Source: Ephydatia muelleri | Lineage: Eukaryota > Porifera > Demospongiae > Spongillida > Spongillidae | Direction: 5' to 3' | Length of the DNA stretch: 64,000 nucleotides | Assembly (NCBI GenBank): GCA_013339895.1 | Contig: JABACO010000017.1 | Span: 8,071,678-8,135,677, forward strand | Part shown: in pieces, positions 1 through 14,200 of the stretch | Numbering within the stretch: the stretch's first letter is position 1 | Layout: every line of letters starts with the position of its first letter | Notes under the pieces: model-generated | What the model was told of the DNA's origin: nothing | Databases searched by the model: none | The model's input: the letters and a program-made list of their open reading frames with translations, nothing else | Made by a program: the position numbers and the translations under genes

Positions 1-156
1 CTTCCCTTACCCAGATGTCTCCCCTCCACTCCCTCCCTTCCCTTACCCAGATGTCTCCCCTCCACTCCCTCCCTTCCCTTACCCAGATGTCTCCCCTCCA
101 CTCCCTCCCTTCCCTTACCCAGATGTCTCCCCTCCACCCCCTCTCTTCCCTTACCA
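1..156. repeat. 36-bp minisatellite, about 4 copies
   Basis: Direct repeats containing CTTCCCTTACCCAGATGTCT, in the RBM22 intron after the last visible exon. Confidence 0.9.
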
Positions 157-2168
157 TCTGGTAAGCCTGGTACTGGGGACAGATCCATTCCTCCCTTTTT
201 CCCGGGAGCGGGTAACATGGACTGCGCTTTGCCCCACAAGATGCGAAGACGCCGACCTATAGGTGAAGAGACGAGGCTTCAAGATGGAGCGCTGACAACA
301 CGCTAGAGTACAATGAACACACCAAATGGGTGTATATATGATAAATGTAACCTTTTCAAGAGAATATATCCAACTCACCTAGCTAATGATCAGCCATGCC
401 TACCTTTAACACTCAGTCACGCCCACCTTTATAAGACCAGCCACACCCACCTTTATAATATCAGCCACGCCCACCTTTAACCAGCCACCTTTATAAGATC
501 AATCACACCCACTTTTATGATCAGCCACACCCACCTTTATAATATCAGTCAGCCACACCCACGTTTAAAGATCAGCCACACCCACCTTTAATGATCAGCT
601 TGTTGAAAGAAGTCTCGGCAGCTTTCTCTGCAGCCTCTCTTGTTGTGAAGGTGATGAAGGCACACTTCTGCCTGGTCACGAGATGCACCGAACGCAACTC
701 CCCAAACTGATAGAAGTAGTCACTACACAGAAAGGGAAAGCAAGCCTTTCGAACAACAAGTAATCACTAAACCAAAATGACAGCAACACAAGATCAATGT
801 GATTGTTTGTCCTCACCCCCCACCACCTGCAAACCCCTCCCCTCTACCCCACACAATCTCAACCCTCCCTCCCACCACCTGCAAACCCCTCCCCTCTACC
901 CCACACAATCCTAACCCTCCCTCCCACCACCTGCAAACCCCTCCCCTCTACCCCAACCCTCCCTCCCATCCTATGCAAACCCCTCCCCTCTACCCACACA
1001 ATCTCAACCCTCCCTCCCATCCTATGCAAACCCCTCCCCTCTACCCCAACCCTCCCTCCCACCACCTGCAAACCCCTCCCCTCTACCCCACACAATCCCA
1101 ACCCTCCCTCCCATCCATGCAAACCCCTCCCCTCTACCCCAACCCTCCCTCCCATCCTATGCAAACCCCTCCCCTCTACTCCACACAAGCCCAACCCTCC
1201 CCTCTACCCCAACCCTCCCCCCACCACATGCAAACCCCTCCCCTCTACCCACACAATCCCAACCCTCCCCCACCACATGCAAACCCCTCCCCTCTACCCC
1301 ACACAATCTCAACCCTCCCTCCCATCACCTGCAAACCCCTCCCCTCTACCCCACACAATCTCAACCCTCCCTCCCACCACCTGCAAACCCCTCCCCTCTA
1401 CCCCACACAATCCCAACCCTCCCTCCCATCCATGCAAACACGAGCTTAAATGGAATGTACAGTGCACTACACATGAAACTGCCAGAAGACATCACAATAC
1501 GCCTCATATGGGATATGTGCGTAAGAGTGTGTTCTGTAATTCGATTTCTGAGTCGCAAACTGCGTACATTTCCTATGACACAATGATCTCACTATAAGAT
1601 GTTGTTTCGGAAGTGTCATTTTGCTGCGTGTACAATAAACCAAGATACGTGCGTGCGTGGGCATTTTATTCCTAGGAAAAGTTACACAATGAAATTACTG
1701 CATGTGGTATCTATACGCAAACATTATCATGTCATGTTGTCAACACTATAGCGCTTCCCCTGGTAGGCTAGCCTAAGTTCCAGATGGAGTTTAGATACTT
1801 TAGTTTAATGCAAAGAAATGCTCAGTGTCGCAACATCACTAAGCTGCCTATAGTTACTAGGGAGAGTGTGTGTCCATCGCTAAGGTCAAGATGTAAGCGT
1901 ATGTTTCTACAGATGCATTCAATGAATGATCCATACACTGTGCATTACTGTCCAATAGCATTGCTGGACACCTTTGCCCCCCTACTAACCCTTTATCCAA
2001 TCAAAATCACCCCAAGGTGTCACATATATATAGCGAGCTGGTAGGAGCTGCACACCAGACATGGCTGCCTTGACTGAGGCTTAGTTGCTCACTCCCTGGA
2101 GGGTCCCTCCCCACTCCCTGGAGGGTCCCTCCCCACCCCCTGGAGGGTCCCTCCCCCCCCCCTGGAGG

Positions 2169-2200
<32 letters not shown>

Positions 2201-5200
2201 TGGAGGGTCCCTCCCCACTCCCTGGAAGGTCCCTCCCCACCCCCTGGAGGGTCCCTCCCCAACCCCTGGAAGGTCCCTCCCCACCCCCTGGAGGGTCCCT
2301 CCCCAACCCCTGGAGGTCCCTCCCCACCCCCTCTTTATCGTAGTGTGTACAAGTATATCTTGTCATTGGTGGGTGACAGACACCCATCGGGATTCTACCC
2401 ATGTGGGACTTCCACCACATGATGACCAATGTGGGTTTGGGACACAGGCCACAAAACAGCTCAATGAAGCATACTTCACTGTCCAGTTCCGTGAAAATCG
2501 AGTACCTTTTCTGTCGAACCCAACTTTTGAAAAATTAGTCGGAAAAGTGCCAATTGTTGGGAAAAGTGCGTTTCACTTAGTTAAACTATCGCTGAGATGT
2601 TTGGCGTTATCCCTAGCTTCTTATCTAGAGCTGTAGCTAACCTGTATGCATTCAAGGCAACGTGGTTTGCCATTTTTCGGTCGTCGAGCATTGGTAAGTA
2701 CACTTTTTTTTTGGAGCTGTTTAGAGCAGATTTGGGTGCACATTTAGACTTCATCTGGTACCAACAGAGACCACAGTAGATATCATTCTCTCAGTTGGCT
2801 TGATTCTTGCAGAAACCTACAGAAAACCAGCTGTGCCTCGTATCCAGGCTTGGTGGTTTTGGTTCAATTGATTGTGGTCTGGGGATTGACACTCCTACAC
2901 GCCATAGCGCTCGTATGTTCGTTCACTTCGTTGAAGCACCAGAAACCAGAGTCAGGGCTGAGGGAAGGTACAAAGACATCGGACCGATTCTAGGTCTACA
3001 GAATATCAAGTGGGTGTTGCTCTTTCATGTCTACAAGTAGCTACACTATTGCCCCAGCTCGAACCGCCTGCCGTAGCGGTTACCCAGGCCCTAAGTGTGG
3101 GACCCACGCGATACTGGAACAAACTGCACTAAATTGTGCCCATGCCAAAGTTGAACTAGAGATCTTTCAAAAAAGGTAGCATGTCGAGAGACCACACCAA
3201 CGACCTCATCAAGAAGACTGGGAATAAGCCTGAGTTCATCAGGCACATTCAAGAACATATGTACGGCTACCACTTTGCAGTGATATTTTGTTTGTGTACT
3301 ATGCAACTCCTTTGCGCATGCGTGTACGATAGGCCAATATTTTAGTCCGGGAACGAGACGCAGAGACCCTGTGGTGCTTGTTGTGTTGTTTATCACCTAG
3401 CACGAAAAGATAGTGCCAGAATTTGTATGAACTCCATCTATTGGATCGAAATGAGAATAAATATACCTTTTTTGAGCCAAGAATACACACTAGAAATAAG
3501 TGTACTTTTTTTGGGACGCTCTTGCCCTCACGAATTCTAACTGATGCACGGAAGCTCATAAGAAACTAATAATAGCATCAAACATTGTGTAGAGATTTGA
3601 ACTGTACAGAAAATATCTATTTTTGAGAAACATAACTTTTCCAACTAATTTTCCAAAATCTGAGTTCGACAAAATAGGCGTAAAAAGTACTCAATTTTCA
3701 CAGAACCGGTGCATATGATGTGTGTGCAGTGAATCTGACCAGGCAAAGAATAGCTCATTTAGTTTCAATGGCTAGCTGTTGTGTATTGGACCTAAGACAT
3801 GTTGATAATAAAATGCTACGATAGTTAGTTATTGATTCAGAGAGCTTGATTTCTATGCAAAACAACGAAGAAGATATTGAATGATTAAACATTAATAATT
3901 ATGTAATTGTTTACACATTGCAGCAGATCTTACAAAAGCATCACGAATTTTCTCGTTCATGGATTTCATTCCACTAAAACGAAGTATTCGAGAGCTACAG
4001 GCCACACACAAACTCGCTCTCAGGTTCAATGCATTGAGACTATATACTCGGGTTTCAGATCAGTAAGTATTGACACGTGAGAGGGGCTCCTTACCTTAGG
4101 TCCTTCTCTGAGATGCCCTCGTCCACGCCACCTACGTACAGGGAGGTGATGCTCTTGTCCTCCGGGGCTACCAGGTGAGGGAGGTCTGCAGAGTGACGCA
4201 TGAGCTTCTCTGCCACAGGATCGTTGACTCCATAGTAACGGTCCTTGAGGTTCTGCTGGGAGAGAGGATCTTCCGGATCTGTGGGCATCTCGTGTCTGCA
4301 CGGTGGTAGTGTGGGGAGGAGGTAGTGTGGGAAGGTGGTAGTGTGGGGAAGAGGTAGTGTGGGGAGGAGGTAGTGTGGGGAGGAGGTAGTGTCGGGAGTA
4401 GGTAGTAATGTGTGGGGAGGAGGTAGTGTGGGGAGGAGGTAGTGTGGGGAGGAGGTAGTGTCGGGAGTAGGTAGTAATGTGTGGGGAGGAGGTAGTGTGG
4501 GGAGGAGGTAGTAATGTGTGGGGAGGAGGTAGTGTGGGGAGGAGGTAGTAATGTGAGGAGGTAGTAATGTGCGGCGGTATATGTGCGGTGTGCGGTGGTA
4601 GTGCTCTTTATAATGACACCCTGCCTGATGTGTTATGTGCCAAACCATAACTGTACTGTGCACAATCATGACTTTGTGGGCCACTGTATTGGGATAATGA
4701 CCATGCGTAGGGAACCCCTCACCTATAGGGAACTTCCCTCCCTCTTCAACCCATTCTTCCCTCCCTCCCTCCTAACCTTCTCCTCCTCCCTCCTAACCCT
4801 TTCTCCTCCTCCCTCCCTAACCCCTTCTCTCCTCCCTCCTAACCCCTTCTCCTCCTCCCCTAACCCCTTCTCCTCCTCCCTCCTAACCCCTTCTCCTCCT
4901 CCCTCCTAACCCCTTCTCCTCTCCCTCCTAACCCCTTCTCCTCCTCCCTCCTAACCCCTTCTCCTCCTCCCCCTAACCCCTTCTCCTCCTCCCTCCTAAC
5001 CCCTTCTCCTCCTCCCTCCTAACCCCTTCTCCTCCTCCCTCCTACCCCTTCTCCTCCTCCCTCCTACCCCTTCTCCTCCTCCCTTCCCTACTAACCCATG
5101 TATTCATCCGCTCCCTCCTAACCCCTTTTCTCCTTCTCCTCCTAACCCTTCCCTCCTCCCTCCTAACCCCTTCTCCTTCTCCCTTCCTACCTTCTCCTTC

Positions 5201-8200
5201 TCCCTCCTACCCTTCTCCTCCTCCCTCCTAACCCCTTCTCCTCTCCCTCCCTTTCCCCCAGTCAGGGTTTCAACCTCAAAAGGGACCCGGGGGGGGGGGG
5301 GGGGGGGGGGGGGTGCGGGGGGAAGGGCATTATAACCCTTTACAGGGGGCGATCAAATATTATATTAAGGCAACTTTGACTTCCAGTCTACAATATCACA
5401 CAAATCTATTCAACTGAGGTCTACACAATCTTATTAAAAGCATTCTTTTGTGTACTTAATTCAATGAAGATTAAATACATTTTGCCATCACCATTAGTCT
5501 AAATATTTCTGTTTCAACTGCATCTGTAGAAAGAAGCTGTTCTCAACTGAAGTTGATTAACACTCTTCTGCGTAACTGTTTCAGTAATTCCAATTGTCTA
5601 ATCTAATGAAAATTGCAATAGACTTGGCAGATAACCTGACCTTGATTTATAGTAAAAGTGGGATTGCATGTAAGAAAGATTGCCAAAGGGGGGGGATGGG
5701 GGAGGGAGGAGGAAAAATAAGGTAAGGGGGGCAAATGCCCTCCCCTTGATGAAACCTGGGCCCTCCTTCCCTCACCTGTAGGGACACTCCTCTCCTCTCT
5801 TGCACTCCCCCTTCACCCAGAAGGAGCATATGTGGGGTCTGTTCCTCTTGTAGTAGGGAGTGGTCCTGGCAAGCCTCATCAGCACATCACTGGGAGCCTG
5901 GGCCTTACCCAGAGCTCCAGCGGCCTGGGTACCCCCTGTCTCTGCCAGCTGTAAGAGGATATGAGGTCACTTCCTGTCTCCACCCCCTTCATTTCCCACA
6001 CCACCCCCTATTTCTACACCACCACATACAATGTTCGATGTACACATGTGTAAGGAAGGTACCATTATTTTGGGCTTGAGAGATAGAGGTGGAGGTGAGG
6101 TGTGGTGGGGATGAGGGTAGGTGAGGATGACATGGGGGTGAGGGTAGGTGAGGACGACATGGGGGTGAGGTGGAGGTGAGGGTGTGGTGGGGGTGAGGGT
6201 AGGTGAGGATGCCATGGGGATGAGGGTAGGTGAGGATGACATGGGGGTGAGGGTAGGTGAGGACGACATGGGGGTGAGGTGGAGGTGAGGGTGTGGTGGG
6301 GGTGAGGGTAGGTGAGGATGCCATGGGGATGAGGGTAGGTGAGGATGACATGGGGGTGAGGGTAGGTGAGGACGACATGGGGGTGAGGTGGAGGTGAGGG
6401 TGTGGTGGGGGTGAGGGTAGGTGAGGATGCCATGGGGATGAGGGTAGGTGAGGATGACATGGGGGTGAGGGTAGGTGAGGACGACATGGGGGTGAGGTGG
6501 AGGTGAGGGTGTGGTGGGGGTGAGGGTAGGTGAGGATGCCATGGGGATGAGGGTAGGTGAGGATGACATGGGGGTGAGGGTAGGTGAGGACGACATGGGG
6601 GTGAGGTGGAGGTGAGGGTGTGGTGGGGGTGAGGGTAGGTGAGGATGCCATGGGGATGAGGGTAGGTGGGGATGACTTGGGGATGAGGGTAGGTGAGGAC
6701 AACATGGGGATGAGGGTAGGTGAGGACGACATGGGGATGATGGTAGGAGAGGGTGATATGGGGATAAGGGTAGATGAGGGTGTGGCGTGAGCGACATGGG
6801 GATGAGAGGGCAACATGGGGATGGACGTGGAATAACAATCCACAAGTCTCCTCGTAATACGCAAGGATGCAGCACATTTCGGGGGACAACTGGACACATA
6901 CTGTTTCATAGTCTTATATATGCATTGGTTTGTAGGTTTATCTCAAGTATTTTTATTGATCTTGCCACATGTCACATGTTCCTCCTCCCCAGCCCTTTTA
7001 CTCTTACGCACTTATCCCCAATCCCTTTACGCTCCTCCCCAACCCACCCACCTGCTTGTCCACACTTTGCATGAAGTACTCTCTATTGATGTCGTTCTTA
7101 GGGAGGTCATCCTTCATCCCTATGGCCTGGTCCCTCACCTGTACCGGTAGTCCAAACTCCAGGTCTATGGGACACACAACATCCATCATTGCTTCTCTGC
7201 TTATCAAGCCAGCCCAGCCCACACGGTTAAACCTGCTCGCCTACATGGTTTAACCCCCCCCCCCCCCCCCGCCTACATGGTTTCCCCCCACCCACATGGT
7301 TTAACCCCCGCCCACATGGTTTAACCCCCAATAATACCTGTATTCAGGTCTCGACTCATTCGTACATGACATCACACAAGTACCGAAGTACGATGGACTA
7401 AAATCAACAACCCTTGCACAAAAAAACACCTGTTTGTGACCAGCAGCTATAGTATGTGCGTTTACATTTAGTCAGGACAAACGCAAGGCTGGAAGACTAG
7501 TAACTGCTTTCGAAGACCTTCTTGATCATCCATTTAACCTGATAATTGTTTGACGTAATACGCAAAAGAGGCGGGCCTGGATGTTACTGTTATGCCTGTG
7601 CCCATTGAGTGGAAAGTGCTGCGAAAACTCACCATTAGGCTAGACACAAAATTTGGCAGATGTAAAAACTATTATCAGTACGCGAGTCCCCATCACCTAC
7701 CAAGTCATGATACATCCCCATCACCTATCAAGTCATGATACATCCCCATCACCTACCAAGTCATGATACATCCCCATCACCTACCAAGTCATGATACATC
7801 CCCATCACCTACCAAGTCATGATACATCCCCATCACCTACCAAGTCATGATACATCCCCATCACCTACCAAGTCATGATACATCACCTACCAAAAGTTAC
7901 TATACCTGTCGCCTACCAGACCATGGATACAGCCAGCAGCGTGATTTTAGAACTTTTAAAACGCTTAACATGTACAAAAGAGATGGATTAATGTGTGTAA
8001 AAAAAATAGGTCCAGCAAAGGATATACACATGTAGTTTAACATTATGCAAAAGCACCTGAAAACCATGGTACCGTCCTGGTACTTTAACTGATTTAGACT
8101 ACACGCAGTGCGTACATAGCAACCAACAAACGTAGGGGCAGGTATGTGCTAGCGGGGAGGTATGTGCCAGCGGGGGAGGTATGTGCCAGCGGGGAAGGTA

Positions 8201-11200
8201 CGTACCAGAGGGAAGGTAGATACCAGAGGGGAGGTAGGTACCAGAAAGGAAGGTACATACCAGAGGGCAGGTACGTACCAGAGGGAAGGTAGGTATCAGA
8301 GGGCAGGTATGTGCCAGCAGGGAGGTATGTGCTAGAGGGGAGGTATGTGCCAGCGGGGAAGGTATGTACCAAAGGGAAGGTACATGTACGTACCAGCGGG
8401 GAGGTACGTACCAGAGGGAAGGTACGTACCAGCGGGGAGGTACGTACCAGAGGGAAGGTACGTACCAGAGGGGAGGTACTCTCTACCACAACGCACCCTG
8501 CCCTCTGGCACTTGGAGTACCTAATGAGGTCACTATGTAAAACAAGGTGCCCGCAATATCAGCTATAGTCTAAATACAGATATGATGATGTTCCACAAAA
8601 CTCACCAAGCAGACATGTCTGGCAAACATTTTTCAGCTGCGCGCAAGCCTGGCATACTTCTGTCTTCTTGTACCTCATGCGAGCTCCAGGGCACCATCGG
8701 AACACAGTGAATGGACGGGAGCACACCTACAGAGCACATTAGAAGTGCGGGGGGGAGGGGGGGGGGGGGCGGGAAGAGAGAAGAGGGAAGTGGGGGAGGG
8801 GGGAGTTGAGTGAACATAATGGTGAATTACAAGTGAACATAATGGTTAATTAACAAATCTAACAAGTGAACAGAACGGTTAATTAACAAATCTAACAAGT
8901 GAACATAATGGTTAATTAACAAATCTAACAAGTGAACATGATGGTTGTTGTGTAAATGATGATGTAATGCGTGTGGGTGGGGCATCACGTGTGTTGTGTA
9001 AGAGCATTGTGCGTTTTTACTGTGGCACTTTCTGAGACTTCATAAATCCTAGTCCATCGCGATCTCTATTAGCTTCTACGAATCGTAACATGGTGTCAGA
9101 AGTGGGATCCTCGTCTCTATGATATCGGAAAGTTAAAAGAGCCATGGAGAAGTATTTGGTTCCCGAACCCATTGGCGAGGGAGAACTGAGCGACCAATGG
9201 ATTCGGTTTAAAAGAGAGTTTGACCAGTTTCTGACGGCAATTGGAAAGGCGGATGCATCGGGTGCGGTTAAGTTGGCTATATGCTTGCGGGTGATCGGTC
9301 CTAGGATGAATGACGTTGTAGACGCTATTGTATTTGTGGAGGGCGAGGACAGGAGTGACTTTACTGTCGTAGCAAAGCTGGATGTTCTGTGTGCACGGTG
9401 CAGTAGCAAGCATGTCACAAGAGATAGGTTTTTCCAGCTAAGACAGTCCGGGAGAACGATCGATCAGTTTGTCACTGAGCTTAGGAAGAAGGTGAAAGAT
9501 TGTGAGTTTGGAACATTAAAGGACGATCTGATGCTGCATGTCCTTATTCGAGGTCTGGATAGTGAACACATGCGGCGCCGTTTATTTGAGACCGACAACC
9601 TGGAGCTACCCAAAGCGATCCGGATGTGTCAAGGAATGGAGGCAACGGCGGCAGATCTACAGTCCTGGGGTGAAGCAAAGAATGGCAGTCCAGAAGTGGT
9701 TGCCGCAGTCAAGGGTACTACAAAGGAGAGTTTTGGAGATGAAGATAGTGAGGGTGTGGCTTTAGTGAGCCGGGCACCAAATGTTCAAGGCTCATCGAGT
9801 AGGAATGGAGCAGCAATGGGCTTTAGGACACAAGAGTCATGGGTCAGAAGGAATCCAAAGGGTAAAGGATGTTCCAAGTGTGGGAGAGTTCATAAGTATG
9901 GACAGTGCCCTGCATTTGGTCAAGTGTGCCGGAAATGTAGAGGCACGAACCATTTTGCAAAACAGTGTACTTCTCAGCAAAATGTAACGCAAATGGTGGA
10001 GAGCGGTAGAGAAGAAGAAGAGTGTCTTCTTATCAGGGTGGAAAAGATAGGGAGGAAGCTGTTGGCAGTGTTATCTGTTACAGGGAAGAAACGATTGTCG
10101 GTGAATCTCACTTGCCAGTTAGATTCAGCAGCAACATGTAATGTGCTGTCCCATAGGGACTACCTGAAATTGGGAAAACCACGGTTGGAACACAGCAGTA
10201 TAACGCTAACCATGTATGATGGCTCGGTGCGCAGGTCAATGGGAAGGTGCACTCTGCAGTTGGCAGCTGAAACCATCTCACAGTTGGAGTTTGAAGTTCT
10301 GGACACCAAGCATCATTCGCTGCTGTCTATGGACACCTGTTTGAAGTTGGGACTACTCAAGTACAACATGGAGGAGGTATGTATTGTACACTCAGATCAG
10401 GAGCTCACACGTTCCAGAATTTGCGAGGAGTACTCGGATCTTTTCAGCGGCATCAGGTGTCTGCCTGGGGAATACGATATCGAATTGGACAGTGCCATAC
10501 CACCTGTCCAAAATCGACCACGGAAAGTTCCGCACATGATGAAAGCAGCCGTTGAAGAGAAGATCAGCTCATTGGTACAGTGTGGAGTTTTGGCACCAGT
10601 AGAGTGTCCAACTGAATGGATCAGTAATCTGACAGCTGTCTGGAAGGCGGACAAGAAACAAGTGCGTGTTTGTCTTGACCCTCGTGATCTTAATAGGGCT
10701 GTGAGGCGGAATCATTTTAACATGCCGACACTCGATGATGTTTGCCGAAGCTGAAAGATGCTAAGATTTTCAGTTTGTTAGATGCCAAGGACGGATTTCT
10801 TCATGTCAAGTTAACTGAGAGGAGTAGTTATTTAACAACCTTTTGGAGTCCTAAAGGTCGATATAGGTGGGTGCGCCTACCCTTTGGTTTGTCCTCAGCA
10901 CCTGAAGAATTTCAGCGTCGTTTGCAAGCAGCACTGCAAGGGCTGGATGGAGTGGAAGTTGTAGCTGATGATGTGCTGGTCTATGGAAGTGGGACTGCGG
11001 AAAAAGAGGCTAGAATAAGCCATGACGAGAGGTTGGTCAAGCTCCTACAAAGGGCAAGAGAGGTTAGGTTGAAATTCAACAAGGACAAACTACGTTTGCA
11101 TCTAACGGAGCTTGTCTACATTGGGCACCACATTTCCGTCAATGGTTTGAGGCCAGATCCAGCTAAAGTGACGGCTGTCAAAAACATGCCTGAGCCCACC

Positions 11201-14200
11201 TCCCCACAAGCTGTGCGTCGTTTCCTGGGCATGAGCAACTATCTGGCGCGGTTCATACCCCGGCTGTCTGCTACATGTACAAGTGAACCTCTTCGCGCCT
11301 TACAGAAGGAAATGCAGAGTTCCGGTGGACTGAGGCAGAAAAGTTAGCTTTCCGTAACCTAAAGGACATGATCAGCCAGGAACAGTTGTTGACCTTATGA
11401 TGTTCGTAAACCAGTTGTAATTCAATGCGATGCCAGCACAGAAGGTCTGGGGGCTACACTCTTACAAGAAGGACGTCTAGTCGTCTCCGTCTCTAGATCA
11501 TTAACCAAAAGTGAGCGTAACTATGTAGCACTGGAGTTAGAGTGCTTGGCGGTGGTATTTGCGTGCCAGAAATTCGACCAGTATATATATATGGTAAGAG
11601 AGTGACTGTTGAAACTGACCACAAGCCCTTGGAAGTGATCATTAAGAAGTCACTGCTGGCAGCTCCAAGACGGCTCCAACGGATGCTGCTGCAGCTACAG
11701 CGGTATGATCTGAATGTCGTGTATGTTCCTGGTTCACAACAAGTGGTGGCAGATACCCTGTCCAGAGCACCTGTCGAGGCTGCTCCAGAAGATACTGCTT
11801 GTAGGGATGAGGTATTTCATCTCGGATTAAAAGATGCTGTGTTCAAAGAACTGCAAGTGATTTCGGAGCGAGATTTCATCCCGATAAGTGACATGAGGCT
11901 GACAGCAGTGAAGGAGGCTGCAAAGAAGGATGTGGAACAGACAGAACTCCGGAAGGTCATCAGCAATGGGTGGCCAAATAAAATAGTTGAGGTACCAGAA
12001 TATGCTCGTAAGTACTGGAATTTCAGAGAGGTGTTAACCACACAGGATGGTGTGATCTACAAAGGTGGTCAAGTGGTGGTACCGAGTTCACTGAGAGAGG
12101 AGTTCTTGCGTCGTCTACATTCTAGCCATCAAGGTCAAGAGTCTACTTGTCGTCGAGCTAGAGATGTGGTCTACTGGCCAGGCATGTTGGAAGATATCAA
12201 GCAGGTAACCACAACCTGTCCTGTCTGTGAAGAGAACATGCCAGCACAAGCCAAACAAGATATCTGAGCACATGAGATTCCAGAACAGCCATGGGCTAAG
12301 GTGGGGTTGGATCTGTTCCGGAGTAAAGGAAAAGACTACTTGATAATCGTGGACTATTTAACAGATTTCTTCTAAATCTGTCCACTATCCCAAACTCTAA
12401 CATCGGATGTGATTGGTGCAACTAAGGAACAGTTTGCCCGACATGGGATTCCAGTAGTGGTTCAGAGTGATGGAGGACCACAATTTATGGCCCGTGAATT
12501 TCAAGTATTTGCATCTACCTGGAGGTTTGTGCATACCTTCTCCTCCCCATATAATAGTCGGTCCAATGGCAAAGCAGAGTCGGCAGTAAAGATAGCCAAG
12601 CGGTTATTGAAGATGTGCCCTGATCCATACCTGGCACTGTTAGAATGGACTAGAAATACTCCCACCTCTGGCATGGGATCTAGCCCAAACCAGAGGCTAT
12701 TCTCAAGAAGAACTCGGGGTGGCCTGGTGACTAGTCAGGAGAGACTAAAGCCTGAGATCCAGGAAGAGATGTGGGAACGCGTAAAATAAAGAAGCAACAA
12801 ACTAGAAAGAGGCCAGCTAAAGTCCAATTAGAACCCATACAAGTGGGTCAGCCAGTGTTGGTTCAGGACTGGCTTTCAAGGAAAACCCAATGGAACAGGG
12901 GAAGGTGCGTGGACCAGCTGTCTGACAGGTCATACATAGTGGATGTGGATGGTCAAATCTTGAGAAGGAACAGAGTGTTTCTAAGGCCCTCCAGTCACCA
13001 GCCGGATGTGGATGCGGAAGACAGAATGTCTGATCAAGGACCTACCCAGGGGCTACCAGTCCCAAATGTGGGGAAACCAGCGTTGGAAGTGACTACCCTA
13101 CCAAGAGAGGCAACGACTGTTGAAAGGGAGGTCAGTACACCTGTGAATGGGGATCAACTTCAAGAAGGGTCGTCAGTTAATCAACACCCTCCGGCAGCTG
13201 TGGAGAATTCCCCTTTGACGGTTACGCCTGTCGTTGGTAAAGATAGAGTGCAAACACGCTTTGGACGAGTTGTGCAGGAACCCACTCGGTTCAAGGATTT
13301 TGTGAAGCACACCTAACTCATTATTTAGGAGAGGGGATGTTGTGTAAATGATGATGTAATGTGTGTGGGTGGGGCATCACGTGTGTTGTGTAAGAGCATT
13401 GCGTGTGTTTACTGTGGCACTTTCTGAGACTTCATAAATCCTAGTCCATCGCGATCTCTATTAGCTTCTACAAATCGTAACAATGGTTAATTAACAAATC
13501 TAACAAGTGAACATAAATTGTATCTAACAAGTGAACACAGTTGATTTGTTTCAACTTTATTGGACGTGTTGCATTGATGTACACAAAACATCTAGGGTCA
13601 ATGCAAGATGTCATGTCATTACAAGAAGATGAGATATGGAGAGGTGGTATGGATGAGGTGGTATGGATGAGGTTGTACGGCTGAGGTGGTATGGATGAGG
13701 TATGGATGAGGTATGGCTGAGGTGGTATGGCTGAGGTGGTATGGCTGAGGTGGTATGGCTGAGGTGGTATGGCTGAGGTGGTATGGCTGAGGTGGTATGG
13801 CTGAGGTGGTATGGCTGAGGTGGTATGGATGAGGTGGTATGAGGTGGTATGGATGAGGTGGTATGGATGGGTGAGGTATGGCTGAGGTTATTGGCAAGTT
13901 GTAAACCAAACTTGAGTCAAGTCAAATTCACCATAGCTAAGGTAACATCTGCCCCCCCCCCCCCTCCCCTCCATGGCGATACAGTGATAATCTATCACAA
14001 ACGATACAGACATGGAAGGAAGCAGCACAATGTGTACAGCCTGGCACTCACTGCACCCAGCTCCATGGCTACCACGCCGTCTGGGTCCAATATAAAGCCC
14101 ACAAACTTAACCCTTTCTTTTGAATATGTACAGCATTGTGAGCAGAAATTACCAAGTGACCCACACGAGTAAACCCTGCACCACCAACCCCACTACACTG

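Larger units (their letters stand above)
8946..13482 (+). mobile_element. Ty3/gypsy LTR retrotransposon, decayed, inserted in RBM22 intron 3
   Basis: The 4537-bp element has 145-bp LTRs at 8946-9090 and 13338-13482, both starting TG and ending CA, and differing at about five positions. A 5-bp target duplication ATGGT flanks it (8941-8945 and 13483-13487). The primer binding site directly follows the left LTR and a purine tract (13328-13337) directly precedes the right one. The gene order gag, protease, RT, RNase H, integrase is that of Ty3/gypsy, and a paired zinc knuckle suggests the Mag/K02A2.6-like group (inference). It lies antisense to RBM22 and splits a 33-bp minisatellite. Confidence 0.95.

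Noticed and set aside
2085-2636. 183-codon plus-strand frame
   Set aside because: Its first half is the 22-bp repeat and its second half lies in the candidate transposon end; no conserved motif.
5967-6909. Three overlapping minus-strand frames of about 300 codons rich in Pro/His/Ser
   Set aside because: They lie entirely in the 110-bp higher-order repeat inside an RBM22 intron.
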